From assembly GCF_938029485.1 (NCBI RefSeq), contig NZ_CALHGC010000193.1:1-5822 (forward strand): 5,822 nucleotides of DNA. Reading direction: 5' to 3'. Below are positions 1-5,772 of the stretch, one piece after another; position 1 is the first letter of the stretch, and every line of letters starts with the position of its first letter. A model generated the notes under the pieces. It was not told where the DNA came from, did not search any database, and was given only the letters and a program-made list of their open reading frames with translations. A program made the position numbers and the translations under genes. The DNA is from an uncultured Treponema sp. Lineage in GTDB: Bacteria; Spirochaetota; Spirochaetia; Treponematales; Treponemataceae.

Positions 1-5
1 AATTT

Positions 6-20
6 ACGCATCTGATGCGT
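6..20. repeat. Small hairpin near the left edge
   Basis: ACGCATC (6-12) and GATGCGT (14-20) pair around a single base (realistically a 6-bp stem with a 3-nt loop). It has no U tract. It lies between truB and whatever gene follows beyond the left edge; no function can be assigned. Nothing else is recognised in bases 1-44. Confidence 0.3.
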
Positions 21-44
21 TTACCCTGCCCCTGTTAAATACTA

Positions 45-84
45 GGGCATCTCTAAAAAATCGGTTAGATTTTTAGAGATGTCC
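45..84. repeat. Long hairpin, left arm of the element
   Basis: GGGCATCTCTAAAAA (45-59) pairs with TTTTTAGAGATGTCC (70-84), 14 of 15 positions by base pairing plus one G-T pair, around a 10-nt loop. It shares the core CTCTAAAAA / TTTTTAGAG with the palindrome at 154-183. There is no U tract directly after it on either strand, so it is a weaker terminator candidate. Confidence 0.65.
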
Positions 85-90
85 GACGAG

Positions 91-129
91 TTTTGTTTAA
101 GCCTTTATACTATAATGACTTAAACAAAA
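91..129. repeat. Central inverted repeat of the element
   Basis: TTTTGTTTAAG (91-101) is the exact complement of CTTAAACAAAA (119-129), separated by 17 nt. With small mismatches the pairing continues outward (CGACGAG at 85-90 against CATCG at 131-135). The loop carries TATACTATAAT, which holds a TATAAT box at 111-116 on the plus strand; no good -35 box sits 16-18 nt upstream, so no promoter is called. Confidence 0.55.
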
Positions 130-153
130 ACATCGCAAATTAAATCTAAGGAA

Positions 154-183
154 AACCTCTAAAAACTGCAGTTTTTAGAGGTT
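154..183 (-). terminator. Perfect 30-bp palindrome at the truB stop, terminator-like
   Basis: Arms AACCTCTAAAAACTG (154-168) and CAGTTTTTAGAGGTT (169-183) are perfectly complementary. In the minus-strand transcript this is a 13-bp stem with a UGCA loop, followed by a short U run (two U beyond the stem) and then CC. The truB stop TAA (177-175) is within the stem. The stem is long, but the A/U-rich interior and short U tract make it only a moderate rho-independent terminator. Being a near-perfect palindrome, it could act in either direction. It is also the right arm of the candidate element. Confidence 0.5.
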
Positions 184-1221
184 CCCTATTTGATAATGAA
201 ACCGGCTACCGTTTTTTGTGATCAGACCTGCGCAGCGTCCTTCGTAAAACACTGCGGTGGTTCCGTCGTCCGAAAGCGGCTGCGCACTTGTAAACCAATG
301 CCCGCTGATGGGCTTGCCGTTCATAAACGCAGCGTAATATTGTTCTTTCAGTACCGCCGTCTGAAAATGCATCGCACGGGCAATCGCTTCGCTTAAAGGC
401 AGCGCAGCCTGCTTGATAGCCTCGTCCGGAACCGAATGCGGGACATCTGCCGAATCCGCACAATCGGAAGGCGTATCGGTTGAATCCGCATTTACCGCAT
501 ACGCCGCAGCATTCCCGAAAGGCGGCAGTGCCGAAAAACCTGCCGCCTGTTCAAGGGTAAACGGCCCGACTGCCGTTCTGCGGAGCGCATAGACATACGC
601 GGCGGAACCGCATCGATGGGCAATATCCCGCACCAACGAACGGATATATGTTCCTTTGGAGCAGCGCACACACAACACGGCGCCAAGGACTTTCCGAACC
701 GCGCTCATTTCAGGATTTTCTCTGTTCGTATCAGGTTCCGGTGCATAAAACATTTCTTCTATATCGATACTGTAAATTGTAACGGTTCGAGGCGGGACGG
801 TTACCGTTTCTCCGCGCCGTATCCTATCCGAAAGTCGCTCCCCTGCCTGCTTTACCGCCGAATAAACAGGAGGTACTTGCTCTATGGTTCCGGTCAGCTG
901 TCGTATTGCCGAAACAACATCGGCATAAACAGGGAGCGGCTTTTCGCCAATGACGGTACCTTCGGGATCGAGCGTATCGGTTTCCTTTCCGAAATAGAAC
1001 AACACACGGTAGGTTTTATCAAAATCAGTGATATACGGCACCAGTTTGGTTAATTTTCCCGAAAGCAATACGAGCAATCCGTCAGCAAAGCTGTCGAGCG
1101 TACCGGTATGTCCTACTTTCTTAGTACCGAGGGTATGTTTTACCTGCCAAAGTGAAGTAAAGCTGGTTATACCGGAAGGTTTTGCAAAGGGGATAATAAA
1201 TTGAGGTTCACTCTTGGGCAT
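175..1221 (-). CDS. truB: tRNA pseudouridine(55) synthase TruB
   Basis: 348 residues; TruB converts U55 of the tRNA T-loop to pseudouridine. Seen: KPSGITSFTSL (14-24); catalytic motif GHTGTLDSFADGLL with the nucleophile Asp43; the conserved KTYRV (70-74) whose Tyr71 corresponds to the active-site tyrosine; DTLDPEG (82-88); PPVYSAVKQAGERL (117-130); and the basic motif CSKGTYIRSLVRDIA (187-201). A PUA-like C-terminal domain spans about 275-345. The protein is longer than the roughly 300-residue norm because of inserts at about 158-178 and a low-complexity Ala/Asp/Ser-rich stretch at about 238-268. The ATG at 1221 overlaps rbfA by 14 nt; an upstream in-frame TAG at 1248-1246 limits alternatives, and the Shine-Dalgarno (GGGAA) is weak. 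The last three codons (GNL) and TAA lie inside the inverted-repeat element at 45-186, so the exact C-terminus may have been set by an insertion. Confidence 0.96.
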   Translation of the reverse strand: MPKSEPQFIIPFAKPSGITSFTSLWQVKHTLGTKKVGHTGTLDSFADGLLVLLSGKLTKLVPYITDFDKTYRVLFYFGKETDTLDPEGTVIGEKPLPVYADVVSAIRQLTGTIEQVPPVYSAVKQAGERLSDRIRRGETVTVPPRTVTIYSIDIEEMFYAPEPDTNRENPEMSAVRKVLGAVLCVRCSKGTYIRSLVRDIAHRCGSAAYVYALRRTAVGPFTLEQAAGFSALPPFGNAAAYAVNADSTDTPSDCADSADVPHSVPDEAIKQAALPLSEAIARAMHFQTAVLKEQYYAAFMNGKPISGHWFTSAQPLSDDGTTAVFYEGRCAGLITKNGSRFHYQIGNL

Positions 1222-1585
1222 TGTTCCCGGAATCCGACTCCGCCTCTAGGGCTTCAAGTTTTTTTACCATATTAAAGCCCTCTTCAATACTTTCATCATA
1301 GATAAAGGTAAACTGAGGGCATTGATGAATATGCAGTTTTTTTGCCAAGCTTGTGCGGATAAACCCCGCTGCGTTTTCCAAGCCCCGTACACCCTGCTTT
1401 GTTTTGTGTGCATCCATAAAACTGGAGACGTACACTTTTGCGTATGCAAGGTCGCCGGACACTTCCACTCTATTTATCGAAAGAAAGTTGGAAACACGCG
1501 GGTCTTTTATCTTTCCCGAAAAAATTAACCGGGAAATTTCCTCACGGATTTGCTCAGCGAGTTTATCCAAACGGAACTCACTCAT
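1208..1585 (-). CDS. rbfA: 30S ribosome-binding factor RbfA
   Basis: 125 residues, a normal RbfA length, from MSEFRLDKLAEQIREEISRLI. RbfA is a small cytoplasmic KH-fold protein that binds the 30S subunit near the 5' end of 16S rRNA and helps its late maturation and cold adaptation. Seen: an N-terminal amphipathic helix (4-22), KDPRV (27-31) typical of the family, alternating strands (33-55), and the KH helix with the AxG kink AAG at 72-74 in ENAAGFIRTSLAKKL, followed by the strand HQCPQFTFIYDESIEEG that closes the domain. The C-terminal tail (about 108-125) is acidic and probably disordered. The start overlaps the infB stop by 8 nt and the end overlaps truB by 14 nt, indicating coupled translation. 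The call is secure; only the exact start is open. Confidence 0.95.
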   Translation of the reverse strand: MSEFRLDKLAEQIREEISRLIFSGKIKDPRVSNFLSINRVEVSGDLAYAKVYVSSFMDAHKTKQGVRGLENAAGFIRTSLAKKLHIHQCPQFTFIYDESIEEGFNMVKKLEALEAESDSGNNAQE

Positions 1586-3644
1586 TGGGCTGTTCTCCGG
1601 CTCCGGTGTGAGCTTCGGGCGCTTCATAATGCTGCGTATCCGTCAGCTTGCGCGCAACCTCGACGGTTTCGATAATCTCAAGCTGATCGCCTACCTTTAT
1701 ATCGTTAAAGTTTTCAAGCGCGATACCGCATTCGTAACCTGCAGCAACTTCCTTAACGTCATCCTTAAATCGGCGCAAGGATGCAAGCTTACCGGAGAAC
1801 ACTACGATGCCGTCGCGGATCAGGTGAACCGTACTGTTGCGTTTTACCGTACCTTCAAGCACGTAAGAACCGGCAATATTGCCGACCTTGGGCACTTTAA
1901 TCACGCTGCGGATTTCAGCCATACCGACAACATTCTCTTTGATGTCGGGGCTGAGCATTCCTTCCATAGCCTGCTGAATTTCTTCGACGGCCTTATAGAT
2001 AACATTGTATTTGCGGATATCGACTTTTTCCTGTTCGGCAAGCGCCTTTGCCTGCGACGTAGGACGAACATTGAAGCCGATAATAATCGCATTGGAATCC
2101 GCTGCGGCAAGCATAACATCGGAGTCATTGATAGCGCCGGCAGAAGCGTGAATAACGTTTAAGCGTATTTCTTTGGTAGACAGCTTTTCAAGCGACTGTT
2201 TTAAAGCTTCTACCGATCCCTGTACGTCGCCCTTGATAATTACTTTCAGCTCAAGAACTTCACCCTCAGTGATCGTTTCATACAAGTTATCGAGCGTTAC
2301 CTTCTTGACGTTGCGCGAATCTTCAAACCGCTTGAGCTCCTGCCGTTTTAACGAAATTTGACGGGCCATACGCTCGGATTCGGTTACTTGGAAGGGATCA
2401 CCCGCATTGGGCATTCCTTCAAGGCCTAAAATCTCTACCGGCATACTCGGCGTCGCTTCGTCGATCTTTTCACCTTTGTCGTTAAAGATAGCGCGAACAC
2501 GTCCGGAATAAACACCCGCGACATAAGGATCGCCGGTACGGAGTGTTCCGCGCTGTACGATAATCGTTGCGACAACACCGCGTCCGTGATCGATCTTGGA
2601 TTCAATAACCTTTCCTTCCGCACGGCAGTCGTAATTTGCCTTTAATTCCAACACTTCCGCCTGCAACAGAATCGCATCGAGCAGGTCGTCGATACCTTTT
2701 TTCTGCAAGGCTGAAATAGGAACATATATCGTGTCTCCGCCCCATTCTTCGGCCACAAGGCCGAGTTCGCCGAGGCGAGTCTTTATCTTATCGGGATTCG
2801 CTTCCGGTTTATCGACTTTATTGATTGCAACGATAATCGGAACCTTTGCATCCTTCGCGTGATTAAGCGCTTCAATCGTCTGAGGCATAACCCCGTCATC
2901 GGCAGCAACCACCAATACGACGATATCGGTAACCTCGGCGCCGCGCGCGCGCATCATTGTAAATGCTTCATGTCCGGGCGTATCGAGGAAGGTGATATTT
3001 CCCTTGGGGGTAGACACCATATAAGCGCCGATATGCTGAGTAATACCGCCGAACTCCTGTGCGGTAACGTTAGTGCTGCGGATAGCGTCGAGTGTTTTGG
3101 TTTTACCGTGATCAACATGTCCCATGATGGTAACAACCGGCGGACGTGTCAGCAGCTGGGCATCTTCATCGCTAACAGTCTCGATAATGGTTTCATCATA
3201 GAGGCTGACAATTTTAACATCGCATTCGTATTCCGAAGCCAGAATGGTCGCCGTATCCGCGTCGATGGATTGATTCATTGTTACCATCATGCCCATTTCC
3301 ATCAGTTTACCGATAAGCTCGGAAGCTTTAAGGTTCATCTTTCGAGCCAATTCCGCAACGGAAATGGATTCCATCATTTCGATGCTCTTGGGAACGGCGC
3401 TGACCTTTTCCTTTGCCTTTTTCTTTTGCTGGAGCAGTTTCTCTTCAAAGAACTCGCTTTCTTGATCCTTGCGTGAATAGGTCTTTTTGCCTTTAAACGC
3501 TTTTTTAGTATTCTGCTTATTGGTTTCAAGCGGCATCGGGCTTGACATCGGCCGACCGCCGGCGCCGCCTCTATTCTGTCCGCCTTGGAAACCGGGTTTA
3601 TTAAAGCCGCCCGCACGCGGTCTATCCGACGAATAGCCGCCCAT
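1578..3644 (-). CDS. infB: Translation initiation factor IF2, main body (GTPase and C-terminal domains)
   Basis: Reading from the first ATG in this frame (3644) gives 688 residues. IF2 is the GTPase that brings fMet-tRNA to the 30S subunit and promotes 50S joining. Seen in order: Gly/Arg-rich start (1-35); Lys-rich, probably helical linker (45-88); IF2_N domain (about 90-145, ISVAELARKMNLKASELIGKL); G domain (about 166-328) with G1 GHVDHGKT (175-182), G2 GGITQHIGA (199-207), G3 DTPGH (221-225), G4 NKVD (275-278) and G5 SAL (311-313); domain II beta-barrel (about 335-425); domain III (about 460-565, KGDVQGSVEAL and GFNVRPTSQA); C-terminal fMet-tRNA-binding barrel (about 568-670, VGNIAGSYVLEGTVKR). 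The ATG at 3644 has no Shine-Dalgarno, and the frame stays open with no ATG, GTG or TTG back to 3803, so this is a continuation of the N-terminal frame rather than a separate gene. Its end overlaps rbfA by 8 nt (ATGAGTGA). Confidence 0.95.
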   Translation of the reverse strand: MGGYSSDRPRAGGFNKPGFQGGQNRGGAGGRPMSSPMPLETNKQNTKKAFKGKKTYSRKDQESEFFEEKLLQQKKKAKEKVSAVPKSIEMMESISVAELARKMNLKASELIGKLMEMGMMVTMNQSIDADTATILASEYECDVKIVSLYDETIIETVSDEDAQLLTRPPVVTIMGHVDHGKTKTLDAIRSTNVTAQEFGGITQHIGAYMVSTPKGNITFLDTPGHEAFTMMRARGAEVTDIVVLVVAADDGVMPQTIEALNHAKDAKVPIIVAINKVDKPEANPDKIKTRLGELGLVAEEWGGDTIYVPISALQKKGIDDLLDAILLQAEVLELKANYDCRAEGKVIESKIDHGRGVVATIIVQRGTLRTGDPYVAGVYSGRVRAIFNDKGEKIDEATPSMPVEILGLEGMPNAGDPFQVTESERMARQISLKRQELKRFEDSRNVKKVTLDNLYETITEGEVLELKVIIKGDVQGSVEALKQSLEKLSTKEIRLNVIHASAGAINDSDVMLAAADSNAIIIGFNVRPTSQAKALAEQEKVDIRKYNVIYKAVEEIQQAMEGMLSPDIKENVVGMAEIRSVIKVPKVGNIAGSYVLEGTVKRNSTVHLIRDGIVVFSGKLASLRRFKDDVKEVAAGYECGIALENFNDIKVGDQLEIIETVEVARKLTDTQHYEAPEAHTGAGEQPNE
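1595..1598 (-). promoter_or_regulatory. Ribosome binding site of rbfA (decides the start)
   Basis: The minus strand reads CCGGAGAACAGCCCAATG. GGAG lies 9 nt before the ATG at 1585-1583. A longer candidate start at 1627 (adding MKRPKLTPEPENSP) has no Shine-Dalgarno, lies inside infB, and would add residues not typical of RbfA. The start at 1585 is preferred. Confidence 0.6.
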
Positions 3645-3759
3645 GCGGCCGCCGCGGTTATTCTGATCACCGCGCCCATCCGGTTGCCGCGTTCGTCCTT
3701 GCCCTCCTGCAAAGTCGGATCTATGCCGGTTACCTTGATTTCCGAAACGGTTAGCCGAC

Positions 3760-4293
3760 TTAGCCCCCCCCGCGAGATTTCCTGCGCGGCGGTCGTTTGC
3801 TGCTTAAATCCAGCGAACGGATTTGATTTTTATTATCCTGCTGCGCCTGTTGAGATTGTGATTGAGTTTCGGCGTTCTCTCTCCGTACCGGTTTTTCATG
3901 CCGGTTCCTGTCATAGCGCTCTGTGCGTTCGTCGCTGTGTTTTTGTACACGCCGGTTTTCTTCATTCTGTGCAGACCCTAAATTTTTTCGTTCCAAAGAC
4001 TGCACAGAACGCTCCGCTGTTTTTTTCAGCTGAGCGGAATGATCCGTAGGAGTCGAAGATACAACAGGACACCGTTTCGGTTCGCCGGCAGATCGATCCC
4101 CTGCAGCGTTGGACTGAGCTGAACTCGACGCGGGGTGTGCAACCGGTTTCAATTTACGCTTTATGGTCCGTACCGGTCTCTGCTCTGCAGTCTGTTGTAC
4201 CTGAGGCTGAGCTGCCGGCGCCGAAGCCGGTTCAGGCTTTGCCTTCTTGAGAATAACTTTTTGTTCCTGAGTATTTTCAATACCTTCTGCCAT
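3760..4293 (-). CDS. infB: IF2 N-terminal part, disordered basic region (frame ends just after the G8 tract)
   Basis: 177 residues starting MAEGIENTQEQKVILKKAKP, with a good Shine-Dalgarno overlapping the nusA stop. The start resembles the short KxxLKKxKP-type opening of treponemal IF2 (from memory). The rest is low complexity, rich in Lys, Arg, Gln, Pro, Ser and Ala, with no membrane segment or recognisable fold, as is usual for the poorly conserved N-terminus of IF2, which helps bind the 30S subunit in long-form IF2 proteins. It ends SKRPPRRKSRGGG and then TAA, directly after the eight-G run. On its own this fragment lacks every catalytic domain and could not act as IF2. It is most likely the true N-terminus of the downstream frame, separated by a one-base indel. 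Confidence 0.8.
   Translation of the reverse strand: MAEGIENTQEQKVILKKAKPEPASAPAAQPQVQQTAEQRPVRTIKRKLKPVAHPASSSAQSNAAGDRSAGEPKRCPVVSSTPTDHSAQLKKTAERSVQSLERKNLGSAQNEENRRVQKHSDERTERYDRNRHEKPVRRENAETQSQSQQAQQDNKNQIRSLDLSSKRPPRRKSRGGG
3764..3771 (-). repeat. G8 homopolymer at the infB frame break
   Basis: Eight consecutive C on the plus strand (eight G in the mRNA) lie in the 41-nt window where the two infB frames overlap (3803-3763). In the present sequence they encode the last glycines before TAA. With seven G the frame passes into the IF2 body. It is the longest homopolymer in infB and the natural place for an indel or slippage. Confidence 0.85.
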
Positions 4294-4297
4294 ACGA

Positions 4298-4302
4298 CTC
4301 CT
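4298..4302 (-). promoter_or_regulatory. Ribosome binding site of infB (decides the start)
   Basis: The minus strand reads TAGGAGTCGTATG. AGGAG overlaps the nusA stop codon TAG and sits 4 nt before the ATG at 4293-4291. This selects MAEGIENTQEQ as the IF2 N-terminus, over a TTG ten codons upstream inside nusA. The context is nearly the same as at nusA (AGGAGTCGTGATG), which fits stop/start translational coupling. Confidence 0.75.
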
Positions 4303-5761
4303 ATTCTTCGTCCTCGTATTCAAAACTTAAACCGACACCACAGCTAGGACAGACTGTCATATCGATCGTAATCGGCGCCCCGCATTCGGGACATTCGTAT
4401 ACTTCTTCTTCCGCATCTTCATCCGATGCAGACATTGCTTGATTTTCGGATTGTGCTTCTTGCTCAGACTCTTGATTTTCATCAATGATTTCAAATGATT
4501 CATTAATCAATGCTTCCAGTGCACGAGCCTTTTCTTCGGACATACCGGGAATGGCGCACAGTTCTTCGTGAGGAGTATCCAATAATTGTTCAACCGTTTC
4601 AATATGATTTTCATGCAAGAGCGCTAACACATCGGGATCAACGCCTTCAACTTCCGTCAGCAAAACGGCATCATCATTGAACAGATCTTCCGCAGCTTTT
4701 CGGGATTCGGCATGAATATCCATCTCTTGGAACTGCTTTTCGGTTTTTACATCGATACTCCAGTCTGCCAGCCGGTTTGCAAGCCGGACATTCAATCCTT
4801 GCTTTCCGATTGCGATTGAAAGCTGACTTTCCGCAACAACGGCGAGTGCCGTATGTTTTTCCTCATCGAGAATAACGACATTCAATACTTCCGCCGGAGA
4901 AAGCGCATTTGCGATAAACATCGCCGGATCGCTTGAATATTCAAGCACATCGATTTTTTCCCCCTCCAGCTCGGTAATAATAGTCTGTATACGGGAGCCT
5001 TTAGGTCCTACGCAGGCACCGACAGGATCCACATCTTCTCTATGAGAAATAACGGCGACCTTTGTCCGATAGCCGGGTTCACGGACAATTTTATATAATT
5101 CGACAATGTTATCGTAAATTTCAGGAACCTCAAGCTCCATTAAGCGGCGCACAAAATCTGGATCGGTACGGGAAAGAATAAGCTGCACGACATTCGATTG
5201 CCGGTGCTTTTTTACTTCTTTTATGAGCGCTTTTATTCTATCGTTCGGATGGTATATTTCCTGCGGCAGCTGAAATTTCCGCGGTAGAAGGCCTTCGACT
5301 TTTCCGAGGTCGACATAGATATTATCATTTTTCCTCCGCTGGTAATAGCCGATGATAATCTCACCTTCTTTTGCCTTATACTCGGAATAAATGCTGTCTT
5401 TTTGAATTTCTTTCGTCGCCTGATGTACACGCTGCACACCTGCTTGAATAGCTCCCCGTTTAAAATCTTTAGGATCCAGTTCAAAAAGCAGTTCGTCGCC
5501 GAGTTCGCAGTCGGGAGCAAGTTTTGTTGCTTCTTCTATATCAACTTCAAGCACGGGATTAACGACATCATCCACAATCTTTTTACGTGCATAGATGTTT
5601 ACCCCGTCGTCGTCGGTAATAACAACCGCATTAACATCGGTTTTAAAGGCTGTTTTATACGCAGCTTTTAATGTTTGTTCAACAATTTTAAATGCAAGGT
5701 CTTCATCCAGTTCTTTTTCCAATGCGAATTTACGGACGTCTTCAATCTTTACCCCAGCCAT
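4301..5761 (-). CDS. nusA: Transcription termination/antitermination factor NusA with C-terminal zinc ribbon
   Basis: 486 residues from the ATG at 5761; a GTG one codon upstream is too close to the Shine-Dalgarno. NusA binds RNA polymerase near the RNA exit channel and modulates pausing, intrinsic termination and antitermination. Domains seen, in order: N-terminal RNAP-binding domain (about 1-128); S1 domain (about 132-198, including IYVDLGKVEGLLP); KH1 (about 233-280) with the GPKG loop at 252-255 inside VGACVGPKGSRIQ; KH2 (about 300-345) with GKQG at 319-322 in SIAIGKQGLNVRLA; and a helix-hairpin-helix-like region (about 368-420, with EGVDPDVLALL and AIPGMSEEKARAL). An acidic, Gln/Ser-rich linker (about 425-453) follows, then a zinc ribbon with Cys457, Cys460, Cys471 and Cys474 (CPEC...CPSC) and an acidic tail. 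The ribbon is unlike the paired acidic repeats of E. coli NusA. The stop codon TAG (4303-4301) is part of the infB Shine-Dalgarno. The family call is very secure; the role of the ribbon is unknown. Confidence 0.97.
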   Translation of the reverse strand: MAGVKIEDVRKFALEKELDEDLAFKIVEQTLKAAYKTAFKTDVNAVVITDDDGVNIYARKKIVDDVVNPVLEVDIEEATKLAPDCELGDELLFELDPKDFKRGAIQAGVQRVHQATKEIQKDSIYSEYKAKEGEIIIGYYQRRKNDNIYVDLGKVEGLLPRKFQLPQEIYHPNDRIKALIKEVKKHRQSNVVQLILSRTDPDFVRRLMELEVPEIYDNIVELYKIVREPGYRTKVAVISHREDVDPVGACVGPKGSRIQTIITELEGEKIDVLEYSSDPAMFIANALSPAEVLNVVILDEEKHTALAVVAESQLSIAIGKQGLNVRLANRLADWSIDVKTEKQFQEMDIHAESRKAAEDLFNDDAVLLTEVEGVDPDVLALLHENHIETVEQLLDTPHEELCAIPGMSEEKARALEALINESFEIIDENQESEQEAQSENQAMSASDEDAEEEVYECPECGAPITIDMTVCPSCGVGLSFEYEDEE

Positions 5762-5766
5762 CACGA

Positions 5767-5772
5767 CTCCTT
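5767..5772 (-). promoter_or_regulatory. Ribosome binding site of nusA (decides the start)
   Basis: The minus strand reads TAAGGAGTCGTGATG. AAGGAG lies 5 nt before the ATG at 5761-5759 but only 2 nt before the GTG at 5764-5762. The ATG is therefore preferred as the nusA start, giving MAGVKIEDV. The TAA in this string is the rimP stop. Confidence 0.75.

Larger units (their letters stand above)
45..186. mobile_element. Candidate MITE-like inverted-repeat element flanked by TA
   Basis: The two ends are inverted repeats: GGGCATCTCTAAAAA (45-59) and, on the other strand, GGGAACCTCTAAAAA (186-172), 13 of 15 identical. Each end is itself a hairpin arm (CTCTAAAAA...TTTTTAGAG), and the centre is a third inverted repeat (TTTTGTTTAAG at 91-101 with its complement at 119-129). 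The 142-bp unit is therefore symmetric at every level. It is bounded by TA at 43-44 and TA at 187-188, consistent with a TA target duplication as made by some insertion sequences (Tc1/mariner-IS630 type and some IS5 groups). It has no coding capacity. It could instead be a non-mobile terminator or a treponemal intergenic repeat; only one copy is in the window. Confidence 0.5.
1578..4293 (-). other. infB: Whole infB locus (IF2), coding frame interrupted at a G8 tract
   Basis: From the well-placed ATG at 4293 to the TGA at 1580-1578 the locus is 2716 nt, one base more than a multiple of three. The first frame runs 177 codons and ends in TAA at 3762-3760. The frame holding the rest of IF2 is open from 3803 down to 1578. 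The two overlap at 3803-3763, and that overlap contains a run of eight G on the minus strand. With one G removed, the join reads ...KSRGGAKSANRFGNQ... and yields a 904-residue IF2, close to the length of long-form IF2 proteins such as the 890-residue E. coli protein. The low-complexity, basic, Gly/Arg/Asn-rich character continues smoothly across the repaired join. IF2 is essential, so a functional product is expected. A sequencing or assembly homopolymer error is the simplest explanation; a strain mutation, slippage or internal initiation is possible. Confidence 0.85.

Noticed and set aside
1..11. Possible start of the next operon gene (ATG at 11-9, minus strand; ribF often follows truB)
   Set aside because: Only three codons are in the window, the Shine-Dalgarno is poor, and the ATG is in a small hairpin; it cannot be supported.
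1583..1627. Longer rbfA starting at the ATG at 1627
   Set aside because: It has no Shine-Dalgarno, and the extra 14 residues are unlike RbfA; the ATG at 1585 has GGAG at a good distance.
1353..2162. A 269-codon plus-strand open frame opposite infB and rbfA
   Set aside because: It lies antisense to strongly conserved IF2/RbfA coding sequence, has no recognisable domain and no Shine-Dalgarno, and its composition looks like a back-translation shadow.
2859..3476. A 205-codon plus-strand open frame opposite the IF2 G domain
   Set aside because: It is antisense to GHVDHGKT/DTPGH/NKVD-coding DNA; the His/Phe/Asn-rich peptide is a typical shadow.
3374..3712. Minus-strand frame with a TTG start preceding AGGAGG-like bases, a possible internal start near the frame break
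   Set aside because: It is in the third frame, not that of IF2, gives an Arg/Ala-rich peptide with no fold, and overlaps real IF2 coding sequence. The AGGAGG-like string is not followed by a start in the IF2 frame.
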